From: Drouetiella sp036703255
GTDB taxonomy: Bacteria; Cyanobacteriota; Cyanobacteriia; Elainellales; Elainellaceae
Length of the DNA: 64,000 nucleotides
Direction of reading: 5' to 3'
Assembly: GCA_036703255.1 (NCBI GenBank)
Contig: DATNPL010000015.1
Location: forward strand, 1 to 64,000
The notes beneath the pieces are model-generated. The model saw only the letters and a program-made list of their open reading frames with translations, did not search any database and was not told where the DNA came from. A program made the position numbers and the translations under genes. Every line of letters begins with the position of its first letter. Position 1 is the first letter of the stretch. Of this stretch, positions 9,251 through 18,697 are shown one piece after another.

Positions 9251-10873
9251 ATGAAATTGCCCGCTAATCAGAGTCAAAGAGTTCCACCCCTATCCGCCGC
9301 GTCGTCCGCATCAGGCGATCGGATTCTCTATATCCGCTTGCCCTGCAATCCCATTTTCCCGATCGGGGTCGTTTACTTGGCCGATCATGTTCATAAGCTG
9401 TTTCATGAGATAGAACAGCAGATTTTTGATCTGGGAACCATCCCGCCTCTAGATTTCAATGCGGCACTCGATCGCTGTATCGACCAGTTTCAGCCGACAT
9501 TGCTGGTGTTTTCCTGGCGAGATATTCAGATTTATGCGCCTGTGGGCGGTCGGGGTGGCAATCCGCTACAAAACGCTTTCGAGCTATTTTATGCTCGTGA
9601 TCCGCTGCTAAAGCTGAGAGGGGCGCTGGGCGGTTTACGCATGGCGATATCCTACTACGACGAGCTTTGGCGAAATTTAGCCTTAATTCGGCGCGGCTTA
9701 AAACGGGCAAGGCGCTATAACCCCACGGCTCGGGTGCTAGTCGGAGGCGGAGCCGTCAGCGTATTTTATGAGCAGATGGGCAAGATCTTACCCAAAGGAT
9801 CGATCGTCTCGGTAGGCGAAGGCGAAACCCTAATGGAGAAGCTGCTGCGGGGGCAGGATATCTCTGGAGAGCGCTGCTATGTCGTGGGTGAGGAAAAACC
9901 GCGCGATCGCCTGATTCACGAGCAGCCCACCCCGCTGGAAAAATCGGCCTGCAACTATGACTATATTGATCAGATCTGGTCAGATTTTGAATACTACATG
10001 CAGGGGGGTGACTTTTATATAGGGGTGCAAACCAAGCGGGGCTGTCCTCACAATTGCTGCTACTGCGTCTACACGGTGGTGGAGGGCAAGCAAGTTCGCA
10101 TCAATCCTGCTGAGGAAGTGGTGAAGGAGATGCGGCAACTCTACGATCGAGGCATCCGCAACTTCTGGTTTACCGATGCTCAATTTATTCCGGCACGGCG
10201 ATTTATGGAAGATGCCGTTGAACTCCTCCAGAAAATTTTGCAGGCCGGAATGCAGGACATCCACTGGGCAGCATACATTCGGGCTGATAATCTCACTCCC
10301 GAACTCTGCGATCTGATGGTAAAGACGGGCATGAACTACTTTGAGATTGGCATTACTAGCGGCTCACAAGAGCTAATTCGGAAAATGCGCATGGGTTACA
10401 ACCTGCGCACGGTTCTGCAAAACTGCCGCGATCTCAAGGCGGCAGGCTTTGACGCTTTGGTGTCGGTCAACTACTCTTTCAACGTAATTGACGAAACTTT
10501 TGAAACCATTCGGCAAACGGTTGCGTACCATCGAGAGCTAGAGCGAATCTTTGGCGCTGATAAGGTAGAACCTGCCATTTTCTTTATCGGCTTACAGCCG
10601 CACACCCATCTTGAGGATTATGCCTTTGGTCAGAAGATCATTAAGCCGGGATACAACCCCATGAGCGTTATGCCCTGGACAGCGAAAAAGCTGCTGTGGA
10701 ATCCAGAACCGCTGGGATCTTTTTTTGGCGACGTTTGTTTGCAGGCTTGGCGGCAAAACCCCAATGATTTTGGGCGCGAGGTGATGAATATTTTGGAGCA
10801 GCGTCTGGGGCTTGCTCCACTCGAAGAAGCGCTGAGCGCGCCGATCGAACCCAAGCAACTCATTGCCGTTTAG
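9251..10873 (+). CDS. B12-binding-fold radical SAM protein (PSII high-light acclimation family)
   Basis: 540 residues from ATG 9251; a TTG 12 bp upstream is less likely. The N-terminus is a cobalamin-binding-like Rossmann domain (NPIFPIGVVYLADHV ... ARVLVGGGAVSVFYEQMG). The radical SAM core begins at KRGCPHNCCYCVY, the Cx3Cx2C cluster that binds the 4Fe-4S centre, with later GITSGSQELIRKMRMGY. The length and motifs resemble the cyanobacterial family annotated as photosystem II high-light acclimation radical SAM protein. The substrate is not known from sequence. It precedes the DICT/HD gene by 81 bp and may be cotranscribed. Confidence 0.78.
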   Translation: MKLPANQSQRVPPLSAASSASGDRILYIRLPCNPIFPIGVVYLADHVHKLFHEIEQQIFDLGTIPPLDFNAALDRCIDQFQPTLLVFSWRDIQIYAPVGGRGGNPLQNAFELFYARDPLLKLRGALGGLRMAISYYDELWRNLALIRRGLKRARRYNPTARVLVGGGAVSVFYEQMGKILPKGSIVSVGEGETLMEKLLRGQDISGERCYVVGEEKPRDRLIHEQPTPLEKSACNYDYIDQIWSDFEYYMQGGDFYIGVQTKRGCPHNCCYCVYTVVEGKQVRINPAEEVVKEMRQLYDRGIRNFWFTDAQFIPARRFMEDAVELLQKILQAGMQDIHWAAYIRADNLTPELCDLMVKTGMNYFEIGITSGSQELIRKMRMGYNLRTVLQNCRDLKAAGFDALVSVNYSFNVIDETFETIRQTVAYHRELERIFGADKVEPAIFFIGLQPHTHLEDYAFGQKIIKPGYNPMSVMPWTAKKLLWNPEPLGSFFGDVCLQAWRQNPNDFGREVMNILEQRLGLAPLEEALSAPIEPKQLIAV

Positions 10874-10954
10874 CGGCGACCCTAGGGTCGTGGATCAAGG
10901 TCAGATTTAATTCACTGTTATTACACTGCTTTTTATATCGGCTCTCATTTACCC

Positions 10955-12406
10955 ATGCTAGAAGGCTCTATTCTCGACAAGCTGCGATCGGCTCACCAAA
11001 CAGGTCATCCTGATCAACGTCCTTTGAATTTTGGCGTGTACTACAAAAACACGCTGGTGGCTCTCTGCCATGCCTTAGAGGATGCCATTTTGGCGGCAGA
11101 CTATTCGCCCGTGATGCTGACGGCCTTTCAGCGAGGCAAGTGGTATCTAGAAGAAGCCGATCGCTATGGCGAAATTGCTGGGCGATCGCGCCAGGTGGTG
11201 ATTTTGGCTGCACCAGATGCGGGTTTTGGCGAGCATCCGACGAGTCAGCGATCGAATGTGGCCTTGGTGAGTCTGGCTGCCGATGATCCGGTGGCGCAAG
11301 AGTGGCATTTGGTGATTTTGTCCCCCAGCTACACGGCAATGGTGCTCTGCCAGGAGCTATCGGTGGCTGACTATGGGCCAGACGGAGTGCCGACGGAAGA
11401 TTTAGAGCGCAAGTTCTACGGGCTATGGACGTTTGAGCCTAGTCTGGTGTTGGAAACGGTTGAGCTACTGGTAGATCACGTTGGGCAATACAATCCGGCG
11501 CTGCAACAGCAGCTCTCTACGCAAGTCGAGGCGATCGCGCCCTTGATCCAGTGCGAGGGGGCTTTTTGTAGCGTCCCTACCATTGAGCATATGGGAGATA
11601 TCATTTCTCGGGTGGTGGACTACCTGCAAATTCGGCATCAGGCGGCTTCTCCGCTTACGTCCCTCTTACCCACCTCCTCACTCGACATTAATCTCACGTC
11701 TAGTGAGCTACAGGCTTTCTTGCGGGTGGCAGAACTCATCGACCAGACGGATATTAGCAATCCGATGGTGGCGTCTGAAGTGGCGGCGCTTGCCGAGGCG
11801 ATGGGACAACTGCTCGATTTGCCCTCCTGGCAGCTGCATCGGCTGCGGCTGGCGGGCTTGTTGCATCGGCTGGCTTTCCTTCAGCCTATCGATCGGGTGC
11901 TCAGCTCAGGAACTTCGGTCAGCGCCCACGCAGAATCCCTGGCGGAGGCTCCGGCTTGTCCACTGGTGCCCGGTATTCAAGTCTTGCGTAAGATGCAGCG
12001 GCTAGGCGCGATCGCCACTATCCTGACCCACCAAGCAGAATGGTGGAATGGCGCAGGGCAACCTGCGGGGTTAGCCGGAGATGAGATTCCGATTGAATCG
12101 CGGATCTTAGGGCTGGTGGCAGAGTTTCAGCAGCGTGTGGCCCAGAGCCGATCGCCTCAAGTGGTCTTAGAAGAAGCCTTGGCCGAGGCGCTAGCGCATT
12201 GCCAAGCCCAACAGGGCGATCGCTGGGACCCCAAGCTGGTAGAGGCTTTAGGCTTACTCGTGATTGCGCTTCAGCAGGGACTCAGTTTGCCGGATGCTTT
12301 ACCCAAAATCGCCTCTGGGCTGTGGTTAATGGATTCTCGATCGCAAGAAGATCTTAAGATCACCTACGAAGACGCGATCGGCCATTCTTCGGCAGTCAAT
12401 CCTTAA
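10955..12406 (+). CDS. DICT sensory domain protein with degenerate HD region
   Basis: 483 residues. The N-terminal ~190 residues match the DICT module found in diguanylate cyclases and two-component proteins (LNFGVYYKNTLVALCHALEDAIL, FQRGKWYLEEADRYGEIAGRSRQVVIL). The C-terminal half is all-helical and resembles an HD-GYP-type scaffold (LRLAGLLHRLAFLQPIDRVL, TILTHQAEWWNGAGQPAGLAGDEIPIESRILGLVAEF), but the paired His-Asp metal ligands are incomplete, so it is probably a sensor or degenerate phosphodiesterase. It lies 81 bp after the radical SAM gene and 39 bp before the pentapeptide gene, so these three may form an operon. Confidence 0.75.
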   Translation: MLEGSILDKLRSAHQTGHPDQRPLNFGVYYKNTLVALCHALEDAILAADYSPVMLTAFQRGKWYLEEADRYGEIAGRSRQVVILAAPDAGFGEHPTSQRSNVALVSLAADDPVAQEWHLVILSPSYTAMVLCQELSVADYGPDGVPTEDLERKFYGLWTFEPSLVLETVELLVDHVGQYNPALQQQLSTQVEAIAPLIQCEGAFCSVPTIEHMGDIISRVVDYLQIRHQAASPLTSLLPTSSLDINLTSSELQAFLRVAELIDQTDISNPMVASEVAALAEAMGQLLDLPSWQLHRLRLAGLLHRLAFLQPIDRVLSSGTSVSAHAESLAEAPACPLVPGIQVLRKMQRLGAIATILTHQAEWWNGAGQPAGLAGDEIPIESRILGLVAEFQQRVAQSRSPQVVLEEALAEALAHCQAQQGDRWDPKLVEALGLLVIALQQGLSLPDALPKIASGLWLMDSRSQEDLKITYEDAIGHSSAVNP

Positions 12407-12445
12407 CCCTCCATCCTTCATCTTTTAACGCAGTCAAACAAACTC

Positions 12446-13078
12446 ATGGACATTGAATCAGTTCGGGCAGGCAAAGTTAAGCATCTGGCAGGGGCAAACC
12501 TAGAGGATGAAGACCTCTCTCGATGCAACCTAAGTCGCGTCAATTTGTCAGGCGCTACGCTGAATGGCGCAATTCTCAATGGCGTCAATCTGAACGGGGC
12601 CAATTTGGATGGCTCTAGTCTTCTGGGGTGCCAACTGCGACAGGCTGATCTGCGCGCTAACTTTCTGGGAGCCACCCTGATGCAAGCTGACCTGACTGAA
12701 TCAGATTTGCGGGGAGCAAACCTGCGAGGTGCCAACCTCATGCAGTCGCGGCTGGCGCACACAACGCTGGCTGGGGCATTTCTCAGCGGCGCAAATTTGA
12801 TGGGGGTCAGCTTGCAGAGGGTAGACTTGCGCGGGGCTGACCTGCGGGGTGCCAACCTCAATGGAGCAAACTTGGCGGGTGCCAATCTGACCCAGGCCGA
12901 CCTGCAAGGAGCAAGCTTGAGCGAAGCCAATTTGGAGGAGGCCGATCTACGGGGAGCCAACCTCGCGGGGGCAAATTTGACGGGCGCAAATCTTTTATGT
13001 GCAGAATTGGCAGGGGCGAATGTGGCTGGCACCAATTGGGTCGGAACCTGTCTGAAAGGAACGGTGTTGGAAGCCTGA
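12446..13078 (+). CDS. Pentapeptide-repeat protein
   Basis: A 210-residue protein composed almost wholly of A(D/N)LxG/x pentapeptides (e.g. ADLRGANLNGANLAGANL), which fold as a right-handed quadrilateral beta-helix. No other domain is present. Members are abundant in cyanobacteria; most have no known role, and a few mimic DNA or bind gyrase. It starts 39 bp after the DICT gene and ends at a strong terminator, so it may be the last gene of that operon. Confidence 0.9.
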   Translation: MDIESVRAGKVKHLAGANLEDEDLSRCNLSRVNLSGATLNGAILNGVNLNGANLDGSSLLGCQLRQADLRANFLGATLMQADLTESDLRGANLRGANLMQSRLAHTTLAGAFLSGANLMGVSLQRVDLRGADLRGANLNGANLAGANLTQADLQGASLSEANLEEADLRGANLAGANLTGANLLCAELAGANVAGTNWVGTCLKGTVLEA

Positions 13079-13104
13079 GAATCGTGGATAAGCTAACCTG
13101 AAAT

Positions 13105-13147
13105 AAATTTTTGACCCAGGAGGCTCTGCCTCCTGGGTCAAAAATTT
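13105..13147. terminator. Bidirectional terminator with 20-bp perfect stem
   Basis: Arms 13105-13124 and 13128-13147 are perfectly complementary around a TCT loop. T and A tracts on either side serve both strands, fitting its place between the convergent pentapeptide and DUF4347 genes. Confidence 0.9.
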
Positions 13148-13167
13148 AGGGTCAAAAGTTCGTGATC

Positions 13168-15804
13168 TTAAGCAAAATAATCTCTAACTTTCAGCACGCC
13201 TGCGGTTTGCCCGACCATGCGAATGCCTGTCAGATCCAGCAGGAGATCGCGATCGCCCTGAAATCCTTTCTGACTGTCATTGACCGCGAGATAGGTGCGG
13301 GTGCCCCGTTGAAAAAACACGGCCTCTTGAGCGGCTAAGGTTTGCCGCCCGCTCACGGCTCGATTTTTATCTGCAAAGGCGGCTTTTGCGGCATTGCCGA
13401 GGCTACCGCTCACCTTACCCGCATGGAACAGCGCCTTCGGACGTTGGGCTGTTGCCAAATTGTCATCATAGTCGAGCTGAATTTTATCTTTTTGCGTCAA
13501 GTTGAAGTCTGTCAGCCGATCGGGGGCATTAATCAACGACTGAGAAAACGCCAACCGCTGGCTAGAGCCGCTATAGAGAAAGCGATCGCTGCCTGCCTTG
13601 CCTGCGATCGCATCGCCACCCAAGCCGCCCAGCAGCGTATCATTGCCTGCTCCGCCTGTTAGGGTGTCTGCGGTGGCTGTGCCCGTTAGGCGATCGCCCC
13701 CGCCCGCTGACGGACTGCCACTAAACTCAAATGCGCCAACATCGATCTTGCCGTCGGTGCGGCCAATGCCCCGTTCGTCGGTGGCGGGTGAACCGTTGCT
13801 CACCCCGGTATTGATGGCAGGACTGCCGCTCAGCAGGGCATGGGTGGGCAGTCCACCGCCATTGTCTTGCAGTTCCCCTAACTTCGGATCAATCAGCCTG
13901 ACCTTGGCCGTGGCGTTGTAGTCATTGAAATTGTTGGTTTTCTTGGGCGGAAACTGAATATTGCCACCGTTATCCGTAAGTTCGCGACTGGTATGCTGCT
14001 GAATGCCGTAGTTCGCCGTTCCGTTCTTGGCCGTATTCTTATAAAAGATTGTGTTTTGTACCGTTACTTTGGCCGCATCTACGGCGCTGATGCCGCCCCC
14101 AACCCATCCGGCAAAATTGTTGGCAATCGTCGTGTTAATGATGTCGGTGTCACTGTAAAGCGTCATGCCACCGCCAACGTTGCTGAAGCCATCGCCAAAC
14201 AGCTTATTGCCCGAAAAGGTGCTGTTGGTGATCGTGGTGCGGGCGTTGTTGACCCAAAGACCGCCACCTTGGTCGTAGCCTTCATTGTTGGCGATCGTAG
14301 AATTGGCGATCGTAAATTTGCCGCGTGGGTCAGTGCTGTTGCGAATTTGGGTAATGGCTCCGCCTTTGCCCTTGTCCTGGCCACCGGGCAGCCCGGTAGC
14401 TTTGTTGTTTGTAAACAGGCTGCCTTCGATGCTAATCACATCTTCTGGATCGGCAAACAAATGCACTGCCCCCCCAGAGGCTTTGGCGCTGTTGCCTTGA
14501 AACGTGCTTTTTGTAATCACGATCGCATCGTTAGCGCGATCGGTATAAATCGCGCCCCCATAGCCCCGCAGAAAAGGATTTGCGCCTGTGCCGTAGGTGG
14601 CGGCGTTGGTGTCGTTGTTGATGAACTTGCAGTTGTCTACGGTTAGCTTGCCGTTGAGACTATTGACCGCCGCACCGTTAATGCCCCGGTTATTGGTGAA
14701 CTGCGAGTTGCGGAGCGTGATCGCGCCGGGGCTGACAAACGCGATCGCGCCCGCGCCCCGTTCGTCGTTGCCCGCGATCGCTTTGTTGCCGTTGAACTGC
14801 GATCCGGTGACGGTCAGGCTGTTTTCCCAAGCGCAGTAAATCGCGCCACCCCCCTTGTCGGCCGTATTGTTCTTGAACTTGACGCCCTCAATGTTGATTA
14901 CGGCCTTGTGTTCGCCCTTAATCGCCCCACCCTGATCCGCGACGTAGGCATCCGCCAAAGTGATGTTTTTGAGGTTGAGGGTAATTGGGCGATCTTGATT
15001 GGAGTTGACGTAGAAGATGCGGGAGGCGCTATTGCCACTGATGGTGAGATTGGCTGCGCCCGTGCCGTCGATCGTTAGGCTCTTGCCAATGGCTAGCTCG
15101 ATCTGTCCGCTGGTCAGCTTGATGGTTTTGTTCGCCAGACTGGCAGCAAACTTAATCGTATCGCCCGCTTTGGCCGAGCCGATCGCAGCTCTCAACGATC
15201 CTGCCCCTTTATCAGCCGTGTTGCTGACCGTGACAATGGCTAACTGCCCCGCATAGGTGGCTAGGGTGGCTGCCGTCAACGCAGGTCGCGCCGTAATCTC
15301 GCCTGTTGCGACCTCCAAGTTCCAATTGCCGTTCCCAATCGCGTGGCGAGAGGCGGCAACAGCCGCTCCGGTGAGTTGGCTGAGGCGATCGATCAGCGGG
15401 ACAGAAGAGTTTTTAACCTTTGAGACACGAGCAAGGCGAGTCGCATCTTCAGGATCGACATCCGCTGCGGCGGCACAGGCATAGAGCAGGATATTAGCCT
15501 GGGTGGAGAGTGCCGATCGCCATTGCTGAATTTGAGCTGCGTAGCGATCGCAATTCTGGGCGTTGAGTTTGGCATTGCCCAAATGTAGGGTTCCAGTTTC
15601 TCCATGAGCAATGATCTGAAGACTGCTGATGTTTGAGGCTCCCTGCAAGACTTGAGTGATCTGAGTGATGCCATCCTGCGTTGCATCTAGCAAAACGGCT
15701 TGGGCATTGGGTTGCAACCCAGCGGCTAGAGCATCGAAGTCAGCGACAGATCGGTCGATAAAGACGACCGATCTGTCCGTCGAAAGCAAGGCTGAAAGAG
15801 TCAT
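13168..15804 (-). CDS. Secreted DUF4347 / right-handed beta-helix / RTX protein
   Basis: 878 residues. The N-terminal ~170 residues are a DUF4347 domain (VVFIDRSVADFDALAAGL, SLQIIAHGETGTLHLG, ILLYACAAA). Residues ~190-680 are a right-handed parallel beta-helix with repeated polymorphic coils (ITLRNSQFTNNRGINGAAV, FTIANSTIANNEGYDQGGG). Near residue 700 an RTX-type Ca-binding stretch (LTGGAGNDTLLGGLGGDAI) marks a type I-secreted protein. The C-terminal ~130 residues resemble the cadherin-like or hemolysin-type tail. Likely a surface or extracellular adhesin/autotransporter-like product without a classical signal peptide. Exporter genes are not in the window. Very GC-biased codons give long spurious frames on the opposite strand. 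Confidence 0.82.
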   Translation of the reverse strand: MTLSALLSTDRSVVFIDRSVADFDALAAGLQPNAQAVLLDATQDGITQITQVLQGASNISSLQIIAHGETGTLHLGNAKLNAQNCDRYAAQIQQWRSALSTQANILLYACAAAADVDPEDATRLARVSKVKNSSVPLIDRLSQLTGAAVAASRHAIGNGNWNLEVATGEITARPALTAATLATYAGQLAIVTVSNTADKGAGSLRAAIGSAKAGDTIKFAASLANKTIKLTSGQIELAIGKSLTIDGTGAANLTISGNSASRIFYVNSNQDRPITLNLKNITLADAYVADQGGAIKGEHKAVINIEGVKFKNNTADKGGGAIYCAWENSLTVTGSQFNGNKAIAGNDERGAGAIAFVSPGAITLRNSQFTNNRGINGAAVNSLNGKLTVDNCKFINNDTNAATYGTGANPFLRGYGGAIYTDRANDAIVITKSTFQGNSAKASGGAVHLFADPEDVISIEGSLFTNNKATGLPGGQDKGKGGAITQIRNSTDPRGKFTIANSTIANNEGYDQGGGLWVNNARTTITNSTFSGNKLFGDGFSNVGGGMTLYSDTDIINTTIANNFAGWVGGGISAVDAAKVTVQNTIFYKNTAKNGTANYGIQQHTSRELTDNGGNIQFPPKKTNNFNDYNATAKVRLIDPKLGELQDNGGGLPTHALLSGSPAINTGVSNGSPATDERGIGRTDGKIDVGAFEFSGSPSAGGGDRLTGTATADTLTGGAGNDTLLGGLGGDAIAGKAGSDRFLYSGSSQRLAFSQSLINAPDRLTDFNLTQKDKIQLDYDDNLATAQRPKALFHAGKVSGSLGNAAKAAFADKNRAVSGRQTLAAQEAVFFQRGTRTYLAVNDSQKGFQGDRDLLLDLTGIRMVGQTAGVLKVRDYFA

Positions 15805-16499
15805 GAAATTTTTCCTGCGAATATTTAGCCTAGGGCGGGTTCGGAAGCGTAGCGCCGCTCGATATCAGCCGCCCATGCAGAGGTGTAGTGTCTGAGGACT
15901 AACGGCAGACCGCTCACGCCATTGGCAAAGCGAGAGGGGCAACATAAGAAAAACGGGGGCGCTTAAGCAGAGAAAACTTCAAGGCGCTGGGCAATCAGCC
16001 ATCGAAATCTTCTAATGTCAGGTTGAAGCTTGACTATGATGAGTAAGGCAAAATGGATCGGGCGGGGCATCTACACACAATCTTCACAAATCTACGAGCG
16101 AAACCGGGAAAGATCTTGTGATTTGTGTCTATATTTTCTGTGATACAGATCACCTTTATCGTGGCTCAGCCGTCATGATTTCAGACTGCCAGTTACTCTC
16201 TGTATGGAATAAAAACAAAAGCGCCATTACTGCCTTAGCTTAAGAGGATGTTTGAAAAGTCCAACTATGGGTAGCAAAACGTTTCAGATCCCCCTAAATC
16301 CCCCTTAAAAAGGGGGACTTTGAATTCATTTCCCCCCTTTTTAAGGGGGGCAGGGGGGATCAACAGGTGCCTACAATCACAGCCGACCCCTTTTCAAACA
16401 TCCTCTAAGGCTTAAAGCTTTGAGAGATCACGCCTAGACTCTTGTGCCTGTGGTATCAAATAGGCAGATCAAGTTTGCTATCCCGAATCAGTTATCTTC
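15805..16499. other. Intergenic region carrying a MITE
   Basis: A 695-bp divergent gap. It contains the 162-bp MITE at 16244-16405. The remainder (15805-16240 and 16409-16499) holds presumably the promoters of the RTX protein and yvcK; no other structure was found. Confidence 0.6.
16244..16405. mobile_element. 162-bp MITE with TAA target duplication
   Basis: Perfect 16-bp terminal inverted repeats GAGGATGTTTGAAAAG (16244-16259) and CTTTTCAAACATCCTC (16390-16405), flanked by TAA direct repeats at 16241-16243 and 16406-16408. The interior has the CCCCTTAAAAAGGGG-type palindromes frequent in cyanobacterial intergenic repeats and no coding capacity. A TAA duplication of 3 bp and these termini suggest mobilisation by an IS5-superfamily transposase, which is inference. 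Confidence 0.88.
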
Positions 16500-17867
16500 A
16501 TGGGTTTACTCAAACACGCTTTGCAACTTCTGGCTCAGAAGTCGCGCGATCGCACGCCCAGTCGGCATCGGGTCAACCAATGGTTTAAGTGGTTGGCTCC
16601 AGGTTTGTTGATCAAGCGCTGGCTTTTTATTAGCGCGACAGGCATGGTGTTTACCGGGCTAGGATTTGCCATTTGGCTCAACCTCACGCCCGTTTATTAT
16701 TTCAGCGAATTCATTCGAGAGTTGCTGCGAACCATTACCGATCGCGTGCCCAACTACATTAGCGGGCCACTCGTGCTGATCATTGGTTTTTTGCTGATTC
16801 TCTGGGGGCAAAAGCGCAGTCTGGGCGCAATTACCGAAGTGCTGATGCCCGAAGGCGATGGTGAGCTGATCGATCGCCTCATGACCCATCGACGGCTGCA
16901 TCGGGGACCCAAGGTTGTGGTAATCGGCGGCGGCACGGGGCTATCCACACTGCTGCGGGGACTAAAGGGTCTGAGCGCCAATATTACCGCCATCGTCACC
17001 GTGGCCGATGATGGCGGATCTTCAGGGCGATTGCGTCGAGAAATTGGCGTCTTGCCTCCGGGAGATATTCGCAACTGTTTGGCAGCGCTGGCTGATGAGG
17101 AAAAGCTGCTGACCGAGCTGTTTCAGTATCGGTTTCAGGCGGGTGACGGCTTAGTAGGGCACAGCTTTGGCAACCTATTTTTGACGGCCATGAGCGAGAT
17201 TACGGGCGATCTGGAGCAGGCGATCGCAGCCAGTTCTAAGGTGCTGGCCATTCGCGGCCAGGTGCTGCCCTCAACCCTAACGGATATGCGCCTCTGGGCA
17301 GAGCTAGCCGACGGACGGCGTATTGAAGGAGAATCGAACATCACCGAAGCGCGAGGGAAAATTATCAAAATCGGCTGTACGCCTGCCCATCCTCCGGCAT
17401 TGCCTAAGGCCGTACAGGCGATCGACGAAGCCGACTACATTATTATTGGCCCTGGCTCACTTTACACCAGCATCATTCCTAACCTGCTGGTGCCTGAAAT
17501 CACCGATGCGATTGCCCGCGCTCAAGTGCCCCGCATCTACGTTTGCAACATCATGACCCAACCGGGTGAAACCGACGGCTACACTGTATCTGACCATATT
17601 CGAACTATTGATGAAGTCTGCGGCTACCCGCTGTTTAATGCCGTACTGGTTCAAAAGACTTCCCCCTCAGCCCAATCGCTGATTCACTACGCCCAAGAGG
17701 GATCTCACCCAGTCTATTTCGATCGTGAAGCGGTCATGCTGCTGGGGCGGCGTGCGGTTGTAGCCAATGTTATGGATGAGGATGCCTCGACCCGACTCGT
17801 TCGCCACAACCACAATCGGCTGGCTCGGATTTTACTGCGCTGGTACACCCGCACCCAAGGGCTGTGA
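16500..17867 (+). CDS. YvcK/CofD-like gluconeogenesis factor
   Basis: 455 residues. Two hydrophobic segments near residues 40-62 and 90-105 form an N-terminal membrane anchor typical of cyanobacterial members. The YvcK core starts at VVVIGGGTGLSTLLRGLK, then IVTVADDGGSSGRLRRE, LPPGDIRNCLAAL, GHSFGNLFL and ADYIIIGPGSLYTSIIPNLLVPEI. YvcK binds UDP-sugars and is needed for gluconeogenic growth and cell-shape control in Firmicutes; the exact cyanobacterial role is not established. Monocistronic, downstream of the MITE. Confidence 0.9.
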   Translation: MGLLKHALQLLAQKSRDRTPSRHRVNQWFKWLAPGLLIKRWLFISATGMVFTGLGFAIWLNLTPVYYFSEFIRELLRTITDRVPNYISGPLVLIIGFLLILWGQKRSLGAITEVLMPEGDGELIDRLMTHRRLHRGPKVVVIGGGTGLSTLLRGLKGLSANITAIVTVADDGGSSGRLRREIGVLPPGDIRNCLAALADEEKLLTELFQYRFQAGDGLVGHSFGNLFLTAMSEITGDLEQAIAASSKVLAIRGQVLPSTLTDMRLWAELADGRRIEGESNITEARGKIIKIGCTPAHPPALPKAVQAIDEADYIIIGPGSLYTSIIPNLLVPEITDAIARAQVPRIYVCNIMTQPGETDGYTVSDHIRTIDEVCGYPLFNAVLVQKTSPSAQSLIHYAQEGSHPVYFDREAVMLLGRRAVVANVMDEDASTRLVRHNHNRLARILLRWYTRTQGL

Positions 17868-18014
17868 TCGGGGGGAGGCGGCTCATGAGAAAACGAAAGG
17901 GAAAATAGCCCAGGGGAAGTGATAGGGTAATAGGCGATGGAATTCGTGTAATCGGGTTCAGGACTCAATACGCTGTCCGGCAGAAGCTATCTCACCGCAA
18001 CCTCACTCCTCGAA

Positions 18015-18608
18015 ATGACCCAAGAACTTTTGCAAGCGCTAGTCTGGATGGATTACCGACTGGCCGTTCTTTTCACTGTCCTCTTGCCTTTTGTGCTGCT
18101 CATTTGGGCGTTTGTGCAAAAAGCCGATGCCATGCAGCGCTTGCTGATCATCTACTGGCGTGTGTCTAGCCTTTTGGCAATTACCGTCTACCTCATGATT
18201 GGCAGCTTGCCTGTTAGCTTTGTATCTGGAATCCTAGCGCGAATTCTAATTCCCGTTAGCCTTTGGTTTTGGGTTGATCTGAATGAGGAAATTGCCGATC
18301 GATCTTCTTCACCGCTCAAATGGATCTTTACCAGCTGGCGATGGGCTGTTAGCCTCTACTGTGGGTTGGGCGTGCTGGCCAGCATTCCTTTCCTTCAGTG
18401 TGCAGTGTCCCAAGAAACCTTTGTCACCCCCTTCTGCCAGGTCTGGCTCGATCCGCCTTTCGGCTACAAAAACTTTTTCCATGCTGCTTCCAAGCCAGAG
18501 TTTCTGGGCTTTTTGGGCATCACTGGGCTAGTCATTTATGTGCTTTATCTGGGCTACTTTGTCTTGGTACGGTTGGGTAAGCAGGGGCGATCGGCAGCTG
18601 AGCAGTAA
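18015..18608 (+). CDS. DUF3177 membrane protein
   Basis: 197 residues with five hydrophobic segments (residues ~15-38, ~48-68, ~72-88, ~105-125 and ~165-187), consistent with an integral membrane protein. The segment with WFWVDLNEEIADR and PFCQVWLDPPFGYKNFFH fits the cyanobacteria-specific DUF3177 family of unknown function. It lies 147 bp after yvcK and 89 bp before purE in the same direction. Confidence 0.8.
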   Translation: MTQELLQALVWMDYRLAVLFTVLLPFVLLIWAFVQKADAMQRLLIIYWRVSSLLAITVYLMIGSLPVSFVSGILARILIPVSLWFWVDLNEEIADRSSSPLKWIFTSWRWAVSLYCGLGVLASIPFLQCAVSQETFVTPFCQVWLDPPFGYKNFFHAASKPEFLGFLGITGLVIYVLYLGYFVLVRLGKQGRSAAEQ

Positions 18609-18649
18609 AGTCGCAGTCGCCTCGAACCCGCTAGGCTTTCAATCTTTTT

Positions 18650-18697
18650 AATCAATCAAAGGCTTAATCAATCAAAGGCTTAGTTAACCAAAGGCTT
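18650..18697. repeat. Three 16-bp tandem repeats abutting the purE start
   Basis: Two identical units AATCAATCAAAGGCTT (18650-18665, 18666-18681) and a diverged third, AGTTAACCAAAGGCTT (18682-18697). The next base is the A of the purE ATG, so the repeats form its entire immediate 5' leader. Confidence 0.9.

Noticed and set aside
12418..13035. 205-codon minus-strand frame opposite the pentapeptide gene
   Set aside because: Mirror of the highly repetitive pentapeptide coding frame; no ribosome-binding site.
13993..14646. 217-codon plus-strand frame inside the DUF4347 gene
   Set aside because: Antisense to a well-supported beta-helix coding region with strong codon bias.
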